Assembly (NCBI RefSeq): GCF_001294645.1
Contig: NZ_CP011868.1
Span: forward strand, 3,162,001 to 3,226,000
DNA: 64,000 nucleotides
Origin: Pseudonocardia sp. HH130629-09
GTDB lineage: Bacteria; Actinomycetota; Actinomycetes; Mycobacteriales; Pseudonocardiaceae
Reading direction: 5' to 3'
Shown here: positions 1 to 8,751 of the stretch, one piece after another
How positions within the stretch are numbered: the stretch's first letter is position 1
Layout: the number at the start of each line of letters is the position of its first letter
Translations under genes and position numbers: made by a program
Notes under the pieces: generated by a model
Database searches by the model: none
Told to the model about the DNA's origin: nothing
The model's input: the letters and a program-made list of their open reading frames with translations, nothing else

Positions 1-466
1 CGATGGCCGAGACGGCGAACAGCACCTTGTGCTCGGCGACGAACGGCACCAGCGCGCCGATGTTGGCCGCGGCCGCGGAGAGCGAGACGGCGACGGTGAG
101 GGTGTAGTCGACGAGCAGCGCGCTGGCGACGGTCAGTCCGGCGTTCTTGCCGAGGTTGACCGTCGCGACCTCGTAGTCACCTCCGCCGGAGGGGTAGGCG
201 TGGACGTTCTGCCGGTAGCTGGCGATGACCGTGAGCAGCACGACGACGACGGCGAGGCCGATCCACGGCGACATCGCGTAGGAGGCGACGCCGGCGACCG
301 ACAGGGTCAGGAAGATCTCCTCCGGCGCGTAGGCGACCGACGACATGGCGTCGGAGGCGAACACGGGGAGGGCGATCCGCTTCGGGAGCAGGGTGCTGGT
401 CAGGCGGTCGCTGCGCTGCGGTCGTCCGACCACGAGCCGCTTGAGAGCGACGGCGAGCTTGGACAC
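1..466 (-). CDS. APC-superfamily amino acid permease, N-terminal part (cut by window edge)
   Basis: An open frame runs from a GTG at 464-466 leftwards off the window, giving about 155 residues. The protein begins with a basic cytoplasmic stretch, then PKRIALPVFASDAMSSVAY and several hydrophobic helices, with the YPSGGGDYEV segment typical of APC-family transporters that neighbour Trk genes in actinobacteria. It lies head to head with ceoB, 141 bases apart, which is the arrangement of Rv2690c and Rv2691 in M. tuberculosis. It probably moves an amino acid or a cation across the inner membrane; the substrate cannot be told. The C-terminal part is outside the window. Confidence 0.85.
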   Translation of the reverse strand, partial: MSKLAVALKRLVVGRPQRSDRLTSTLLPKRIALPVFASDAMSSVAYAPEEIFLTLSVAGVASYAMSPWIGLAVVVVLLTVIASYRQNVHAYPSGGGDYEVATVNLGKNAGLTVASALLVDYTLTVAVSLSAAAANIGALVPFVAEHKVLFAVSAI

Positions 467-607
467 GGGGCGCAGCCTATGCCCCCGGTCCGATCCGCTT
501 CGCGATAGCGTTCACCGCGCGTCGTCGGCGTCCCCGTCGCCGTCGGTACAGAAGGAACGATCCGTACATCCCGGGCCTCCCGACCCGGCGGAAGGACCCC
601 AGACGCC

Positions 608-1270
608 ATGCACGTCGTGATCATGGGATGTGGCCGCGTCGGCGCGTCCCTGGCCTCGGGCCTGGAACGGCTCGGCCACGAGGTCGCGGTGATCGACCGC
701 GACCCGCAGGCCTTCCGCCGGCTCGGCCCGGACTTCCGCGGGCGCCAGGTGGTCGGCTTCGGCTTCCACCGCAGCGTGCTCGACGAGGCGGGGCTGGAGT
801 CCGCCGACGCGTTCGCCGCCGTCTCCTCCGGGGACAACTCCAACATCATCGCCGCCCGGGTGGCGCGCGAGAGCTACGGCGTCGGCAAGGTCGTCGCCCG
901 GATCTACGACGCCAAGCGCGCCGCGGTGTACGAGCGCCTCGGCATCCCGACGGTCGCGACCGTCCCGTGGACGACCGACCGGCTGCTGCGCATGCTGCTG
1001 CCCGACGGCGTCGCCACCGCCTGGCGCGAGCCCACCGGCACCGTGGCCGTCCTGCCGCTGCCGCTGCACGAGAACTGGGTGGGGCGCCCGATCCGCGACC
1101 TGGAGCGGGCGACGAGCTCGCGGGTCGCGTTCATCGTGCGGTTCGGCACCGGGGTGCTGCCGACCAAGGACACCACCGTGCAGCACGAGGACACCGTCTA
1201 CGTGGCGGCGGTCTCGGGCACGGTCAGCGATGTGACGGCGGCCGCCGCGGCGCCGCCCGAGGAGGACTGA
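608..1270 (+). CDS. ceoB: TrkA-family potassium uptake regulatory subunit CeoB
   Basis: This is a 220-residue cytoplasmic protein that binds nucleotide and gates a Trk-type potassium channel. The N-terminal RCK_N (TrkA-N) Rossmann domain has the GCGRVG dinucleotide motif at residues 7-12 and an acidic residue at the end of strand two (AVIDRD). A TrkA-C domain fills roughly residues 135-210. The length matches single-domain TrkA proteins of actinobacteria. Its stop codon overlaps the start of ceoC by one base (TGATG), so the two are translationally coupled and probably act as a pair, as Rv2691/Rv2692 are thought to. No membrane subunit (TrkG/H) is visible next to it. Confidence 0.93.
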   Translation: MHVVIMGCGRVGASLASGLERLGHEVAVIDRDPQAFRRLGPDFRGRQVVGFGFHRSVLDEAGLESADAFAAVSSGDNSNIIAARVARESYGVGKVVARIYDAKRAAVYERLGIPTVATVPWTTDRLLRMLLPDGVATAWREPTGTVAVLPLPLHENWVGRPIRDLERATSSRVAFIVRFGTGVLPTKDTTVQHEDTVYVAAVSGTVSDVTAAAAAPPEED

Positions 1271-1923
1271 TGCGGGTCGCGATCGCGGGTGCGGGCGCCG
1301 TCGGGCGGTCCATCGCGCTGGAGCTGGTCGAGTCCGACCACCGGGTCATGCTGATCGAGCGCGAGCTGACCCACATCGACCCGAACTCGGTCCCCGAGGC
1401 CGAGTGGGTGCACGCCGACGCCTGCGAGCTTTCGTCGCTGGAGGACGCCGGCATCGAGGGCTGCGACGTCGTGATCGCCGCGACCGGCGACGACAAGGTC
1501 AACCTGGTGGTGTCGCTGCTGGCGAAGACCGAGTTCGGGGTCCGCCGGGTGGTCGCCAGGGTGAACGACCCGCGCAACGAGTGGCTGTTCGGGGAGAACT
1601 GGGGCGTCGACGTCGCGGTGTCGACGCCGCGGCTGCTGGCGGCGCTGGTCGAGGAGGCCGTCGCCGTCGGCGACCTGGTGCGGCTGCTGACGCTGCGTCA
1701 GGGGCAGGCGAACCTCGTCGAGGTGACGCTGCCCGAGGACACCCCGCTGGCCGGGCGGCCGGTGCGGGTGCTGGAGCTCCCGACGGACTCAGCGCTGGTG
1801 ACGATCCTGCGCGGCGGCCGGGTCATCGTGCCGCAGCCCGACGACGCCCTGGAGGGCGGCGACGAGCTGCTGTTCGTGGCGACGACGGCGGTCGAGGAGG
1901 ACATCCGCGCCGCTCTCCTGTGA
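1270..1923 (+). CDS. ceoC: TrkA-family potassium uptake regulatory subunit CeoC
   Basis: This 217-residue paralogue of CeoB starts at the ATG that overlaps the ceoB stop. An in-frame upstream extension exists but would run through ceoB, so the overlap start is preferred. The Rossmann motif GAGAVG lies at residues 7-12, and the RCK_N domain is followed by an RCK_C domain that starts near residue 135 (LVEVTLPEDTPLAGRPVRVL). In Trk systems such a pair forms the cytoplasmic ring that binds NAD(H) or ATP and controls potassium flow. The gene ends just before a hairpin that separates it from the convergent DUF3159 gene. Confidence 0.92.
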   Translation: MRVAIAGAGAVGRSIALELVESDHRVMLIERELTHIDPNSVPEAEWVHADACELSSLEDAGIEGCDVVIAATGDDKVNLVVSLLAKTEFGVRRVVARVNDPRNEWLFGENWGVDVAVSTPRLLAALVEEAVAVGDLVRLLTLRQGQANLVEVTLPEDTPLAGRPVRVLELPTDSALVTILRGGRVIVPQPDDALEGGDELLFVATTAVEEDIRAALL

Positions 1924-1953
1924 CCCTGCCTCTCCCACCCCGCCGGGGGGACC

Positions 1954-1977
1954 GGCACCCGGGGCGCCCCGCGTGCC
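1954..1977. terminator. Hairpin between convergent ceoC and DUF3159 genes
   Basis: A near-perfect inverted repeat with 11 of 12 pairs is centred on the palindrome GGGGCGCCCC. It lies in the 62-base gap between two convergent genes and has no U tract, as is usual for high-GC actinobacterial terminators. It could serve both directions. Confidence 0.55.
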
Positions 1978-1985
1978 AGTGCCGC

Positions 1986-2753
1986 TCAGGCGGTCGCGGG
2001 GCGGGCGCGCTCGGCGCGGCGCACGATGAGGATCGTGGCCAGGATCGCGACCCCGGTGAGCGGGTAGCCCATCGCGAGCCGCGCGACGCCCAGCCAGGTC
2101 TCGGAGTCGGCGTGGTACAGCCCGCCCTGCACCACGACCTTCGCGAGGAAGGTCCCCGCCCACACCGCGGTGGCCCAGCCGTAGGCGCGGACCAGGTGGG
2201 GGTCTGCGCGCCACTCGGTGCCGTGTCCGTTGATGCCGTGCCAGATCACCCCGGCCAGCGGCCAGCGGGCGATGATCGAGACCAGCGCGACGACACCGAG
2301 GGCGCCGCTGTAGAGCAGGCCCGGCAGGTAGAACCCGCGGGCCTCCCCGGTCCGGCTCGCGACCAGCGCGCAGATGCCGACCCCGAACAGGCCGGAGATC
2401 GCCGGCATCACCGGGTCACGGCGGACGAGGCGCCACAGCAGTACGAGCACTCCGGCGCCGAGCGCCGCGACGATCGCGGTCCGCAGGTCGGAGAGCACGT
2501 TCGCGAGGACGAACACCACGACCGGGATGGTCGAGGCGACGATCCCGGTCACCCCGCCCATCTGTTCCAGCAGGGTCGGGGTCGGCGCCTCCGGGGTGGA
2601 CTCCGCCGGTCCCCCGGTCCGGTCCGGTTCCGGTGCGGCGGCGTGCGCCGGTGCCGTCACCGGCCGGCCGAGGGGCGCGGTCCGGTCCTGCGGGTCGACG
2701 TCGGTGACATGCGGGATCCGGGTGGTCGGGGCGTCGTGGTGGTGGTCGTTCAA
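1986..2753 (-). CDS. DUF3159 multi-pass membrane protein
   Basis: This 255-residue protein corresponds by position and sequence type to Rv2693c. A proline/alanine-rich N-terminal tail of about 65 residues comes first, then hydrophobic helices starting at GIVASTIPVVVFVLANV and the FLAKVVVQGGLYHA stretch typical of DUF3159. The function is unknown. The start shown is a TTG followed by NDHHHD; there is no better in-frame start before the first helix, so the start is uncertain. It is the last gene of a probable leftward operon dut - DUF3710 - OB-fold - DUF3159. Confidence 0.82.
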   Translation of the reverse strand: MNDHHHDAPTTRIPHVTDVDPQDRTAPLGRPVTAPAHAAAPEPDRTGGPAESTPEAPTPTLLEQMGGVTGIVASTIPVVVFVLANVLSDLRTAIVAALGAGVLVLLWRLVRRDPVMPAISGLFGVGICALVASRTGEARGFYLPGLLYSGALGVVALVSIIARWPLAGVIWHGINGHGTEWRADPHLVRAYGWATAVWAGTFLAKVVVQGGLYHADSETWLGVARLAMGYPLTGVAILATILIVRRAERARPATA

Positions 2754-2801
2754 GCCGGTCCGATCCGTCGGCTCAGGAGCAGGCCGCGAGGGTCCCGCGG
2801 G

Positions 2802-3179
2802 TCACTGCGCCTGGCAGATCTCGTAGTACGGGTTGTAGAGCACCTTGCGGCCGTCGCGGACCGAGATCCGGCCACGGACCCGCATGGTGCGTCCGGCCTC
2901 GATACCGGGGATGCTGCGCCGGCCCATCCAGACCAGGGTGACGCCGTCGGTCCCGTCGAACAGCTCGGCCTTCAGGGTGGCGTCGGCACTCTGCGGAGAG
3001 AGGTCGACGCTGCGGATCCGGCCGAGCATCGTGACCTCTTCGCCGCAGGCACAGTCGCGGGCCGGTCGTGCACCGGTCTCCTCGACGTCCTCGGCGAGGT
3101 CGCGCGCGTCGAGTTCGTCGACGTCGCTGGTGAGTTTGCGGAGCATCCGGCGGAACGCTCCGCCATCCGTGCTGCCCAT
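2802..3179 (-). CDS. OB-fold nucleic-acid-binding domain protein (Rv2694c-like)
   Basis: This protein of 125 residues starts at the ATG (MGSTDGGAF). A longer frame to 3254 exists, but its extra 25 residues look unlike the family. After a short helical segment, a CAC pair at residues 43-45 leads into a beta-rich OB-fold (VTMLGRIRSVDL ... MRVRGRISVRDGRKVLYNPYYEI). OB-folds bind single-stranded nucleic acids or proteins, and no target is known for this conserved actinobacterial family. About 250 bases separate it from the upstream DUF3710 gene, so it may have its own promoter there. Confidence 0.82.
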   Translation of the reverse strand: MGSTDGGAFRRMLRKLTSDVDELDARDLAEDVEETGARPARDCACGEEVTMLGRIRSVDLSPQSADATLKAELFDGTDGVTLVWMGRRSIPGIEAGRTMRVRGRISVRDGRKVLYNPYYEICQAQ

Positions 3180-3428
3180 GTCTCTCCTCGGCCGTGTCCG
3201 GTACCGGCCCGGGGTCACCGGACCCTCCGGTGACCCGCACTCGCGCGGCAACACGACAGGGTGTCGTGGTGGCGTCGAGAGCGTAACGCGCGGATGCCCC
3301 GGTTTGTGCCCGCGGCGGCCCCGACCTCCCGGTCACCGCCCCGGCGACCGGCTCGCGGGCCGCGCCCGGTGGTCGACGGGCGGGTGCGGGCCGGGCGTAC
3401 CGGACACCCGCGCCCATCCCGCTGCCGC

Positions 3429-6400
3429 TCAGTCCCGCCGGTGCCGTCCGAGGTCGCGGGGACCGGTGCCGCCCGCGCGCCGACCGGACGGCCACTGGCC
3501 GGTGAGCCCGGACCCGCCCGCGGCCCGCCCGGCGTCGAGCCCATCGGAGGTGCCGTCGGCGCGCTGGCCCGCGGTGCGGGCCGGGTCCGCGGGCGCGGGG
3601 TCGTCGGTGCGGGCCGCGGCCCGTCCGGCGGCGGCCCGACTCGCGCGGTAGTCGGCCAGCCCCGTGACACCGCCGTGCCCGTTGGTGCGGTCGGCACCCG
3701 GTCCGTCGGCGTGCGGCCCGCGGTCGGCCGACGCGCTGCGCAGCAGGTCCTGCAGGGCACTGCGTGCCTCGTCGGCCGAGGTGGGACCGCCTCCGTGCCA
3801 GGGGCGGTCCGCATCGGCCGCGGCCCGGAACAGATCGTCCCCGCCCGGGCCCGGCGCGGCGCGGCCGTCGGTGCCCGGCTCGGCACCGCCCGGTTCCGGC
3901 GCGCCCGGTCGGGTCCGGTCGCCGGTCGCCGGGCCCTCCGTCGCCGACCGGTCCGCCGCCCGGTCGCCGTCCCCGCTGCCGTACGGGCCCGGCGCCGCCG
4001 GGTACGCGGCCGGTTCCGGGTCGTGGTCCGGGCCGCGCGACGTGGAGCCGGTGGGCGCGGGACCGGCGGTGCTTCTCCCCGTGGAGGGCGCGTCGCCGGG
4101 TTCGCGGCGGCGTCCACCGCCTGCGGGGGCGTCGAGGGCGACGGCGGCGAGCAGGTCCGCCACCGAGGTGCCCGCACCGGCGCCGTGCCGGCCGGACCGG
4201 CGGCTGGCGGCGATCTCGGCGGACAGCCAGCCGTCGTCGTCCGGGGTGGGGTCGGTGGGTGCCGTGTGGCCGGGCGCGTCCGCGGTGGGCCGGGCGCCCC
4301 GCCGACGACGGGTGGGCGCCGGTGCGGCGGGCTCGGTCGGGGCCGGCAGCCGGTCGAGCGTGGCCTCCATGAGCGGCACGTCCGACAACGGGATGTCCTC
4401 GATGGCCCAGGTCGGCGGCGACGCAGGCTCCGGCGGGCCGGCCGGGGTGTCCCGGGTGCGCGCGGCGAGCAGGTCCGCGGCGTCGATGCGGGCGGCGTCG
4501 GCGGCGCGGTCGCGCCGGAAGCGGCGCGCCGACCCACCGGTGCCGGGCCGGGTCGACCCCGCGGCGGCACCGGAGGCGGTCGTGGTGCCGAACGGGTCCC
4601 GGCCGTGGGCGGCGCCATCGGCAGCAGCGTCGACAGTGCCGTCGGCAGCGGCGTCGGCAGAGCCGTCGGGAGCGGTGCCGGGATCCAGGGCGGTACGGCC
4701 GTCGAACGCCGAGCCGTCGAGCACGGTGTCACCGAGCGCGGGGCCGTCGAGCACGGTGCCGGGGTCGAGGGCCGAGGCCGGGACGGTGGTGCTGCGGTCC
4801 AGGATGTCGCCGGCCGACGCGCCCCGGCCGAAGCCGGTGAGCGGGGTCGCGGACCGGTCGTCCTCGACGCCGGCGAGCAGGTCGGCGGCCGACAGCGCGG
4901 TCACTGCCGGGTCCCGGCGGGCCGGGGGTTCCGCCGGTTCGGGCTCCGGGGCCCGGAGCGGGGCGGCCGCGCTCGGCGCCGGGTCCGGCGCGTGCATCGA
5001 CGCCGGGGCGTGCAGCGGAGCCGGGGCGTGGATCGACCCGCGCCCGGGCAGCGGGCCCACGCCGGTGTCGGGGCCCGGCCCGGCCGCGGGGGCGACGCCG
5101 CCCGCGGTCGGGATCGCGCCGGTCGGGGTCGCACTGCCGGGGATGCCCCCGGGCGGTGTGCCCCCGGGCTGTGAGGCGGCGGGGGGCGTGGCAGCGGGTG
5201 ATGTGGCAGCAGGTGATGTGGCAGCAGGTGATGTGGCAGCGGCCGGGGCGCCGCCGAGCCGGTTCGCGCCGGTCCGGTCGGGCCTGGCCGGGCGCCCGCG
5301 TCGACGACCGGACCGCGCCTCGGGCCCGGGGGCGACCAGCGGGCCGTCGGTCAGCGCGGTGCGCTCGGCGGGCGACTCGTCGGTGCGCACGTCCGGGGCG
5401 AGCGGCGTGCGCGCCGCGGCCGGATCGGCCGGGGCCGCCGCGGCGGGGCGGCGGACCTGCGGCAGCGCGCGGGTGCGCGAGTCGGCGTCGTCGGTGGACG
5501 GGCGGGGGCCCACCGGCCCCGCGGGCGGCCGCGCGGCCGGCACCCCGGACGCCGACGCCGCGGCGGGCGCGGTACGGCGCGGGCGGGCCGGGCGGGCGGG
5601 CTCGACCGGCGTCGCCGGTTCCGCGGAGGCGGCGGCCGGCACCGGGCGGGCGCCGGTCGTGGGACCGGTCGGCGCCGGGGTCGCGCCCGTCTCCCCGGCG
5701 GGGGCCGGGACGGACACGGTGATGCTGGGCTTCTGCGGCGCGACCTCGGGCTGCCGCTCGCGCAGGTGCTCGGGCAGCTCCAGGGGCAGGACGGTCCGCG
5801 GCGGGTACGGCGACTTCCCGCGGACGACGATGATCCCCCGCAGCACGCGCCGGAGCTCCACGTCGAGGGCCTCGACGGTCTCCAGCGACGCCGTCGCCAC
5901 GCCGTAGACCATCCAGCGCGGGCCGTCGCAGCCGACGAACACCGATGCGGCGTTCTCGGTGCGGGCGTGGAGCTCGCGGCCCCAGTCGCCGCGGGCGTTG
6001 CGGACCCGGGCACCGCCGGTGCGCAGGGACTGCTCGATCTCCGCGGACAGGTCCGCCCACAGCCCCGACGACCGCGGCGCGGCGAGCGCACTCACCGCGA
6101 TCCGGCCCTCGGCCAGCAGCAGGTGCACCGCCTGGGGACGCTCGGCGCCGGCGGGCTCCAGCTTCAGCTCGGCGCCGTAGGGCACCGGGACCTGCAGGGC
6201 ACCGAGGTCGACGCGGGCGAGCGCGTCGGTCATCGACGGGTCGAGCTCCTCGACGTCGGCCGGCCCCAGCGGGCGGCCTCCGCTGCCGGGCGGCGGGACC
6301 GACAGCGGGGCGTCACCGACGCCGTACTCGTCCTCGTCGTACTCGGCGTCGTGGTCACCGTCGTACTCGGCGTCGTGGTCGTCGTCGGCGGGCCTGGACG

Positions 6401-6965
6401 GGCGCCGGCCCCAGGACGGGCCGTCGGGGTCGCCGCCGTCGAAGCCCTGCGGGGTGCGGTCGCGGGCGTAGGCGAGCTCGTCGTCCTCGACGCGGTGCGA
6501 CAGCAGCGGGGGTTCCTCGTCGTCCCAGCGGCCGTCGGGTGCGACCCGCTCGTCGTACCCCGCGGGTGCGGGTGCCGGCAGGCGCCCGGAGGCCGGGGCA
6601 CGGCCGGTGGTGTCCCGGCCGACCGCGCGTACCGCCGTCGTCGCCGCGGCGGGGCCGGCGGGTGCGGGGACGGCGCCGGTCCTCGGGCCGGGTGGCACCG
6701 GGCGGGAGCCGGTGGCGGGTGCGGAGCCGTTGCGCCCCGGCGCGGGTGGCCTGCCGTTCGGCGCACCGGGTCCGGAGCCGTTGCGCGGGGCCACGCCGTT
6801 CGCCGGCGGCGCCCCGCGGCGGGCGTAGTGGTCGGCGTAGTCGTCGAAGTCGTCGACGTCGGAGTCGCCGTAGCCGGGATAGCCCGGGTAGGCACCTGTC
6901 CCGGTGTCCTCGATCCCGTCCTCCGGACGGATGTCGAACATCCGACCGCGTGTGCGTCCGGGCAT
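3429..6965 (-). CDS. DUF3710 protein with an unusually long low-complexity C-terminal extension
   Basis: This 1178-residue protein starts at an ATG that follows the dut TAG with no gap, with a GGGAGGGG ribosome site upstream. Residues 1-220 are acidic and proline-rich. The conserved DUF3710 domain spans about 220-400 (PSMTDALARVDLGALQVPVP to PPRTVLPLELPEHLRER). Residues 400-1178 are Pro/Ala/Gly/Asp-rich and probably disordered. This tail holds four ADLLA-like motifs near residues 695, 831, 940 and 1070, a short run of PAATS repeats near 585, and a DGSA/LDPGT-rich patch near 730-790. I recall DUF3710 family members as being around 250 residues, so the tail is exceptional. It is unlikely to be an artefact of frame choice because it is read through without a stop and the motifs recur. 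The function is unknown. Confidence 0.8.
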   Translation of the reverse strand: MPGRTRGRMFDIRPEDGIEDTGTGAYPGYPGYGDSDVDDFDDYADHYARRGAPPANGVAPRNGSGPGAPNGRPPAPGRNGSAPATGSRPVPPGPRTGAVPAPAGPAAATTAVRAVGRDTTGRAPASGRLPAPAPAGYDERVAPDGRWDDEEPPLLSHRVEDDELAYARDRTPQGFDGGDPDGPSWGRRPSRPADDDHDAEYDGDHDAEYDEDEYGVGDAPLSVPPPGSGGRPLGPADVEELDPSMTDALARVDLGALQVPVPYGAELKLEPAGAERPQAVHLLLAEGRIAVSALAAPRSSGLWADLSAEIEQSLRTGGARVRNARGDWGRELHARTENAASVFVGCDGPRWMVYGVATASLETVEALDVELRRVLRGIIVVRGKSPYPPRTVLPLELPEHLRERQPEVAPQKPSITVSVPAPAGETGATPAPTGPTTGARPVPAAASAEPATPVEPARPARPRRTAPAAASASGVPAARPPAGPVGPRPSTDDADSRTRALPQVRRPAAAAPADPAAARTPLAPDVRTDESPAERTALTDGPLVAPGPEARSGRRRGRPARPDRTGANRLGGAPAAATSPAATSPAATSPAATPPAASQPGGTPPGGIPGSATPTGAIPTAGGVAPAAGPGPDTGVGPLPGRGSIHAPAPLHAPASMHAPDPAPSAAAPLRAPEPEPAEPPARRDPAVTALSAADLLAGVEDDRSATPLTGFGRGASAGDILDRSTTVPASALDPGTVLDGPALGDTVLDGSAFDGRTALDPGTAPDGSADAAADGTVDAAADGAAHGRDPFGTTTASGAAAGSTRPGTGGSARRFRRDRAADAARIDAADLLAARTRDTPAGPPEPASPPTWAIEDIPLSDVPLMEATLDRLPAPTEPAAPAPTRRRRGARPTADAPGHTAPTDPTPDDDGWLSAEIAASRRSGRHGAGAGTSVADLLAAVALDAPAGGGRRREPGDAPSTGRSTAGPAPTGSTSRGPDHDPEPAAYPAAPGPYGSGDGDRAADRSATEGPATGDRTRPGAPEPGGAEPGTDGRAAPGPGGDDLFRAAADADRPWHGGGPTSADEARSALQDLLRSASADRGPHADGPGADRTNGHGGVTGLADYRASRAAAGRAAARTDDPAPADPARTAGQRADGTSDGLDAGRAAGGSGLTGQWPSGRRAGGTGPRDLGRHRRD

Positions 6966-7481
6966 CTACTGGTCCCCTCCCCCGGCGACGAGCGCGGCGT
7001 TCCCGCCGGTCGAGCCGTGACCGGCGGCGCCGCGTACCGACGCGGGCAGCGCGGTGACCTCCACGAACCGGGCCGTCTCGACCCGTTGCACCACCAGCTG
7101 CGCGATGCGGTCCCCCCGGTGCAGCTCCACCGGCGTGTCCGGGTCGGTGTTGACCAGGCAGACCTTGATCTCGCCGCGGTACCCGGCGTCGATCGTGCCG
7201 GGTGCGTTGACGATCGAGAGACCGCACCGGGCCGCGAGGCCGGACCGGGGATGCACGAACCCGGCGTAGCCCTCGGGCAGCGCGATCGCCACCCCGGTCC
7301 CGACGAGCGCCCGGCGCCCCGGCTGGAGGACCACGTCGGTGGTCGTCACGAGGTCGGCCCCGGCGTCGCCGGGCCGCGCGTACGCGGGCGGGGGGACGTC
7401 GGGGTCGAGCCGCGTCAGCAGGACGTCGACGGACGCTGCTGCCGGCGGCTGGTCCGGGGGAGCGGGCACGGAACCGGGCAC
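6966..7481 (-). CDS. dut: dUTP diphosphatase
   Basis: This trimeric-type dUTPase hydrolyses dUTP to dUMP and pyrophosphate, keeping uracil out of DNA and feeding thymidylate synthesis. All five family motifs are visible: [36 protein letters not shown], and the C-terminal glycine-rich arm GHGSTGG that closes over the active site. Two in-frame GTG starts (7481 and 7469) precede the domain; the frame stays open to 7640, but that would run over the divergent DUF3093 gene. The choice of 7481 is weak. The stop is followed directly by the DUF3710 start, so the two genes are cotranscribed. Confidence 0.93.
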   Translation of the reverse strand: MPGSVPAPPDQPPAAASVDVLLTRLDPDVPPPAYARPGDAGADLVTTTDVVLQPGRRALVGTGVAIALPEGYAGFVHPRSGLAARCGLSIVNAPGTIDAGYRGEIKVCLVNTDPDTPVELHRGDRIAQLVVQRVETARFVEVTALPASVRGAAGHGSTGGNAALVAGGGDQ

Positions 7482-7493
7482 GGCGGGCGACGC

Positions 7494-7499
7494 TACCCT
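7494..7499 (+). promoter_or_regulatory. -10 element TACCCT for a leaderless DUF3093 mRNA
   Basis: TACCCT ends seven bases before the GTG at 7507 and there is no ribosome site. This TANNNT spacing is the typical arrangement of leaderless actinobacterial genes. Confidence 0.6.
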
Positions 7500-7506
7500 G
7501 GGCCTC

Positions 7507-8019
7507 GTGAGCGAACGGGATCCGGAGACCGACTCTGCGACGGCTGGCCCTGCTGCGTTCGACGAGCGGTTGTCCGTCCCGGTGTGGTGGTACCTGCTCG
7601 CCGTCGGGCTCGGTGTCCTGATGGGCGCGCAGATCCACATGGGCTATCCCGGCCTGCGGGCGTGGCTGGGCTACCTGACGATGGTGCCGCTGTGCGTCGG
7701 TGTCCTGTGGTGGATGGGCCGCAGCCGCACCACCGCCCGCGACGGCGTGCTCGTCTCGAACGGCCGCGAGCTGCCGCTGTCCGCGGCGGGCGTCACCGAC
7801 ACCGTCGCGCGGGCCGACAAGCAGCAGGCGATGGGCCCCGATCTCGACCCGCAGGCCTACGTCCTGCACCGGGCATGGGTCGGGCCGCTGGTGCGGGTCC
7901 AGGTGATCGGCCGCGACGAGCCCTACTGGGTGCTCAGCACGCGCCGTCCCGACGAGCTGCGGGCGGCGATCGCCGCCCAGGCGCCGCACCCCCAGCAACA
8001 GCAACGCCGACAGCGCTGA
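7507..8019 (+). CDS. DUF3093 membrane protein (Rv2698-like)
   Basis: This 170-residue protein has two hydrophobic helices near its N-terminus ([16 protein letters not shown] and [17 protein letters not shown]). They are followed by a soluble beta-rich part ending in [17 protein letters not shown], the pattern of DUF3093. The start at 7507 is preferred over an upstream in-frame ATG because the upstream one lies inside divergent dut and because of the leaderless -10 element. The function is unknown. The gene occupies the Rv2698 position between dut and the DUF4193 gene and ends at a strong convergent terminator. Confidence 0.85.
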   Translation: MSERDPETDSATAGPAAFDERLSVPVWWYLLAVGLGVLMGAQIHMGYPGLRAWLGYLTMVPLCVGVLWWMGRSRTTARDGVLVSNGRELPLSAAGVTDTVARADKQQAMGPDLDPQAYVLHRAWVGPLVRVQVIGRDEPYWVLSTRRPDELRAAIAAQAPHPQQQQRRQR

Positions 8020-8030
8020 CACGCGGAGAA

Positions 8031-8068
8031 ACGACGGGGCCCCGGCGAGATCGCCGGGGCCCCGTCGT
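8031..8068. terminator. Bidirectional terminator, perfect 18-bp stem
   Basis: Bases 8031-8048 and 8051-8068 are exact reverse complements with a two-base centre (the loop would open to four or six bases). It lies between the convergent DUF3093 and DUF4193 genes. Confidence 0.8.
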
Positions 8069-8134
8069 GGTCCTCCCGTCGGACGGGTCCTGTCGGGCCC
8101 GCCCGGTCAGGCCTGCCCGATCAGGCCTGCCCGA

Positions 8135-8437
8135 TCAAGCGGCACAGTCGCGGCAGAGGAACTGTCCGCCCGAGGAGCTGGCGAGCCGGCTCCGGTGGTG
8201 CACCAGGAAGCAGCTCGCACAGGTGAACTCGTCCGCCTGCTTCGGCAGGACGTTCACCGTCAGTTCCTCGCCCGACAGGTCCGCGCCCGGGAGCTCGTAG
8301 CTCTCCGCGGTGTCGGTCTCCTCGACGTCGACGACCGCGGACTGCGCCTCGTTGCGGCGCTGCTTGAGCTCGTCGAGCGAGTCCTCGGCCATCTCGTCGG
8401 CCTCATTGCGACGCGGGGCGTCGTAGTCGGTCGCCAT
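8135..8437 (-). CDS. DUF4193 zinc-ribbon-like protein (Rv2699c-like)
   Basis: This is a 100-residue acidic protein. Its N-terminal half is helical and charged, and the C-terminal part carries four cysteines (Cys73, Cys76, Cys95, Cys98: CASC and CRDC) that could bind one zinc ion. This is the DUF4193 pattern, conserved across actinobacteria next to cei and suhB. An AAGG..GGGTGAG sequence before the ATG serves as ribosome site. The function is unknown; the small size and zinc ribbon suggest binding to nucleic acid or RNA polymerase, which is only an inference. Confidence 0.9.
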   Translation of the reverse strand: MATDYDAPRRNEADEMAEDSLDELKQRRNEAQSAVVDVEETDTAESYELPGADLSGEELTVNVLPKQADEFTCASCFLVHHRSRLASSSGGQFLCRDCAA

Positions 8438-8751
8438 CAGGTCTCACCCTTGCCTTACGTCCGAGCTGCTCGATTCCGGCCCACGAGCAGCGGTACTTCG
8501 CATCGGTTGGTCGTCGCGTGCCGCTGGAGAACGTCGCGGGGAGCGGGTTTGTGCCCGGCCCCATGAGTGAGGCCGGTCTCACCTGGCCCGTGGACCGGGT
8601 GGCTCGTCCGTCGTGAGTCCTTGTCGCGGCCGGTCCGTCACCGGCGGCGGGGAGGGTAGCCCAGCGTCCGCGGAGCGTCGCAGCGAGTCCCCCGATGATG
8701 CCGGGTGTCGCCCCGACGCCACCGCCGCCGGGCGCACTAGTGTCGCCCGGT
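8438..8751. other. Divergent intergenic region (314 bases)
   Basis: This region holds the promoters of DUF4193 (leftward) and the phosphotransferase (rightward). An 8-bp inverted repeat, GCTGCTCG at 8465-8472 and CGAGCAGC at 8484-8491, lies in the DUF4193 leader side. I see no RNA gene or convincing small reading frame. Confidence 0.5.
8738..8743 (+). promoter_or_regulatory. -10 element TAGTGT for a leaderless phosphotransferase mRNA
   Basis: TAGTGT ends eight bases before the GTG at 8752, and no Shine-Dalgarno-like sequence is present. This supports 8752 as the start over the upstream in-frame ATG at 8695. Confidence 0.5.
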
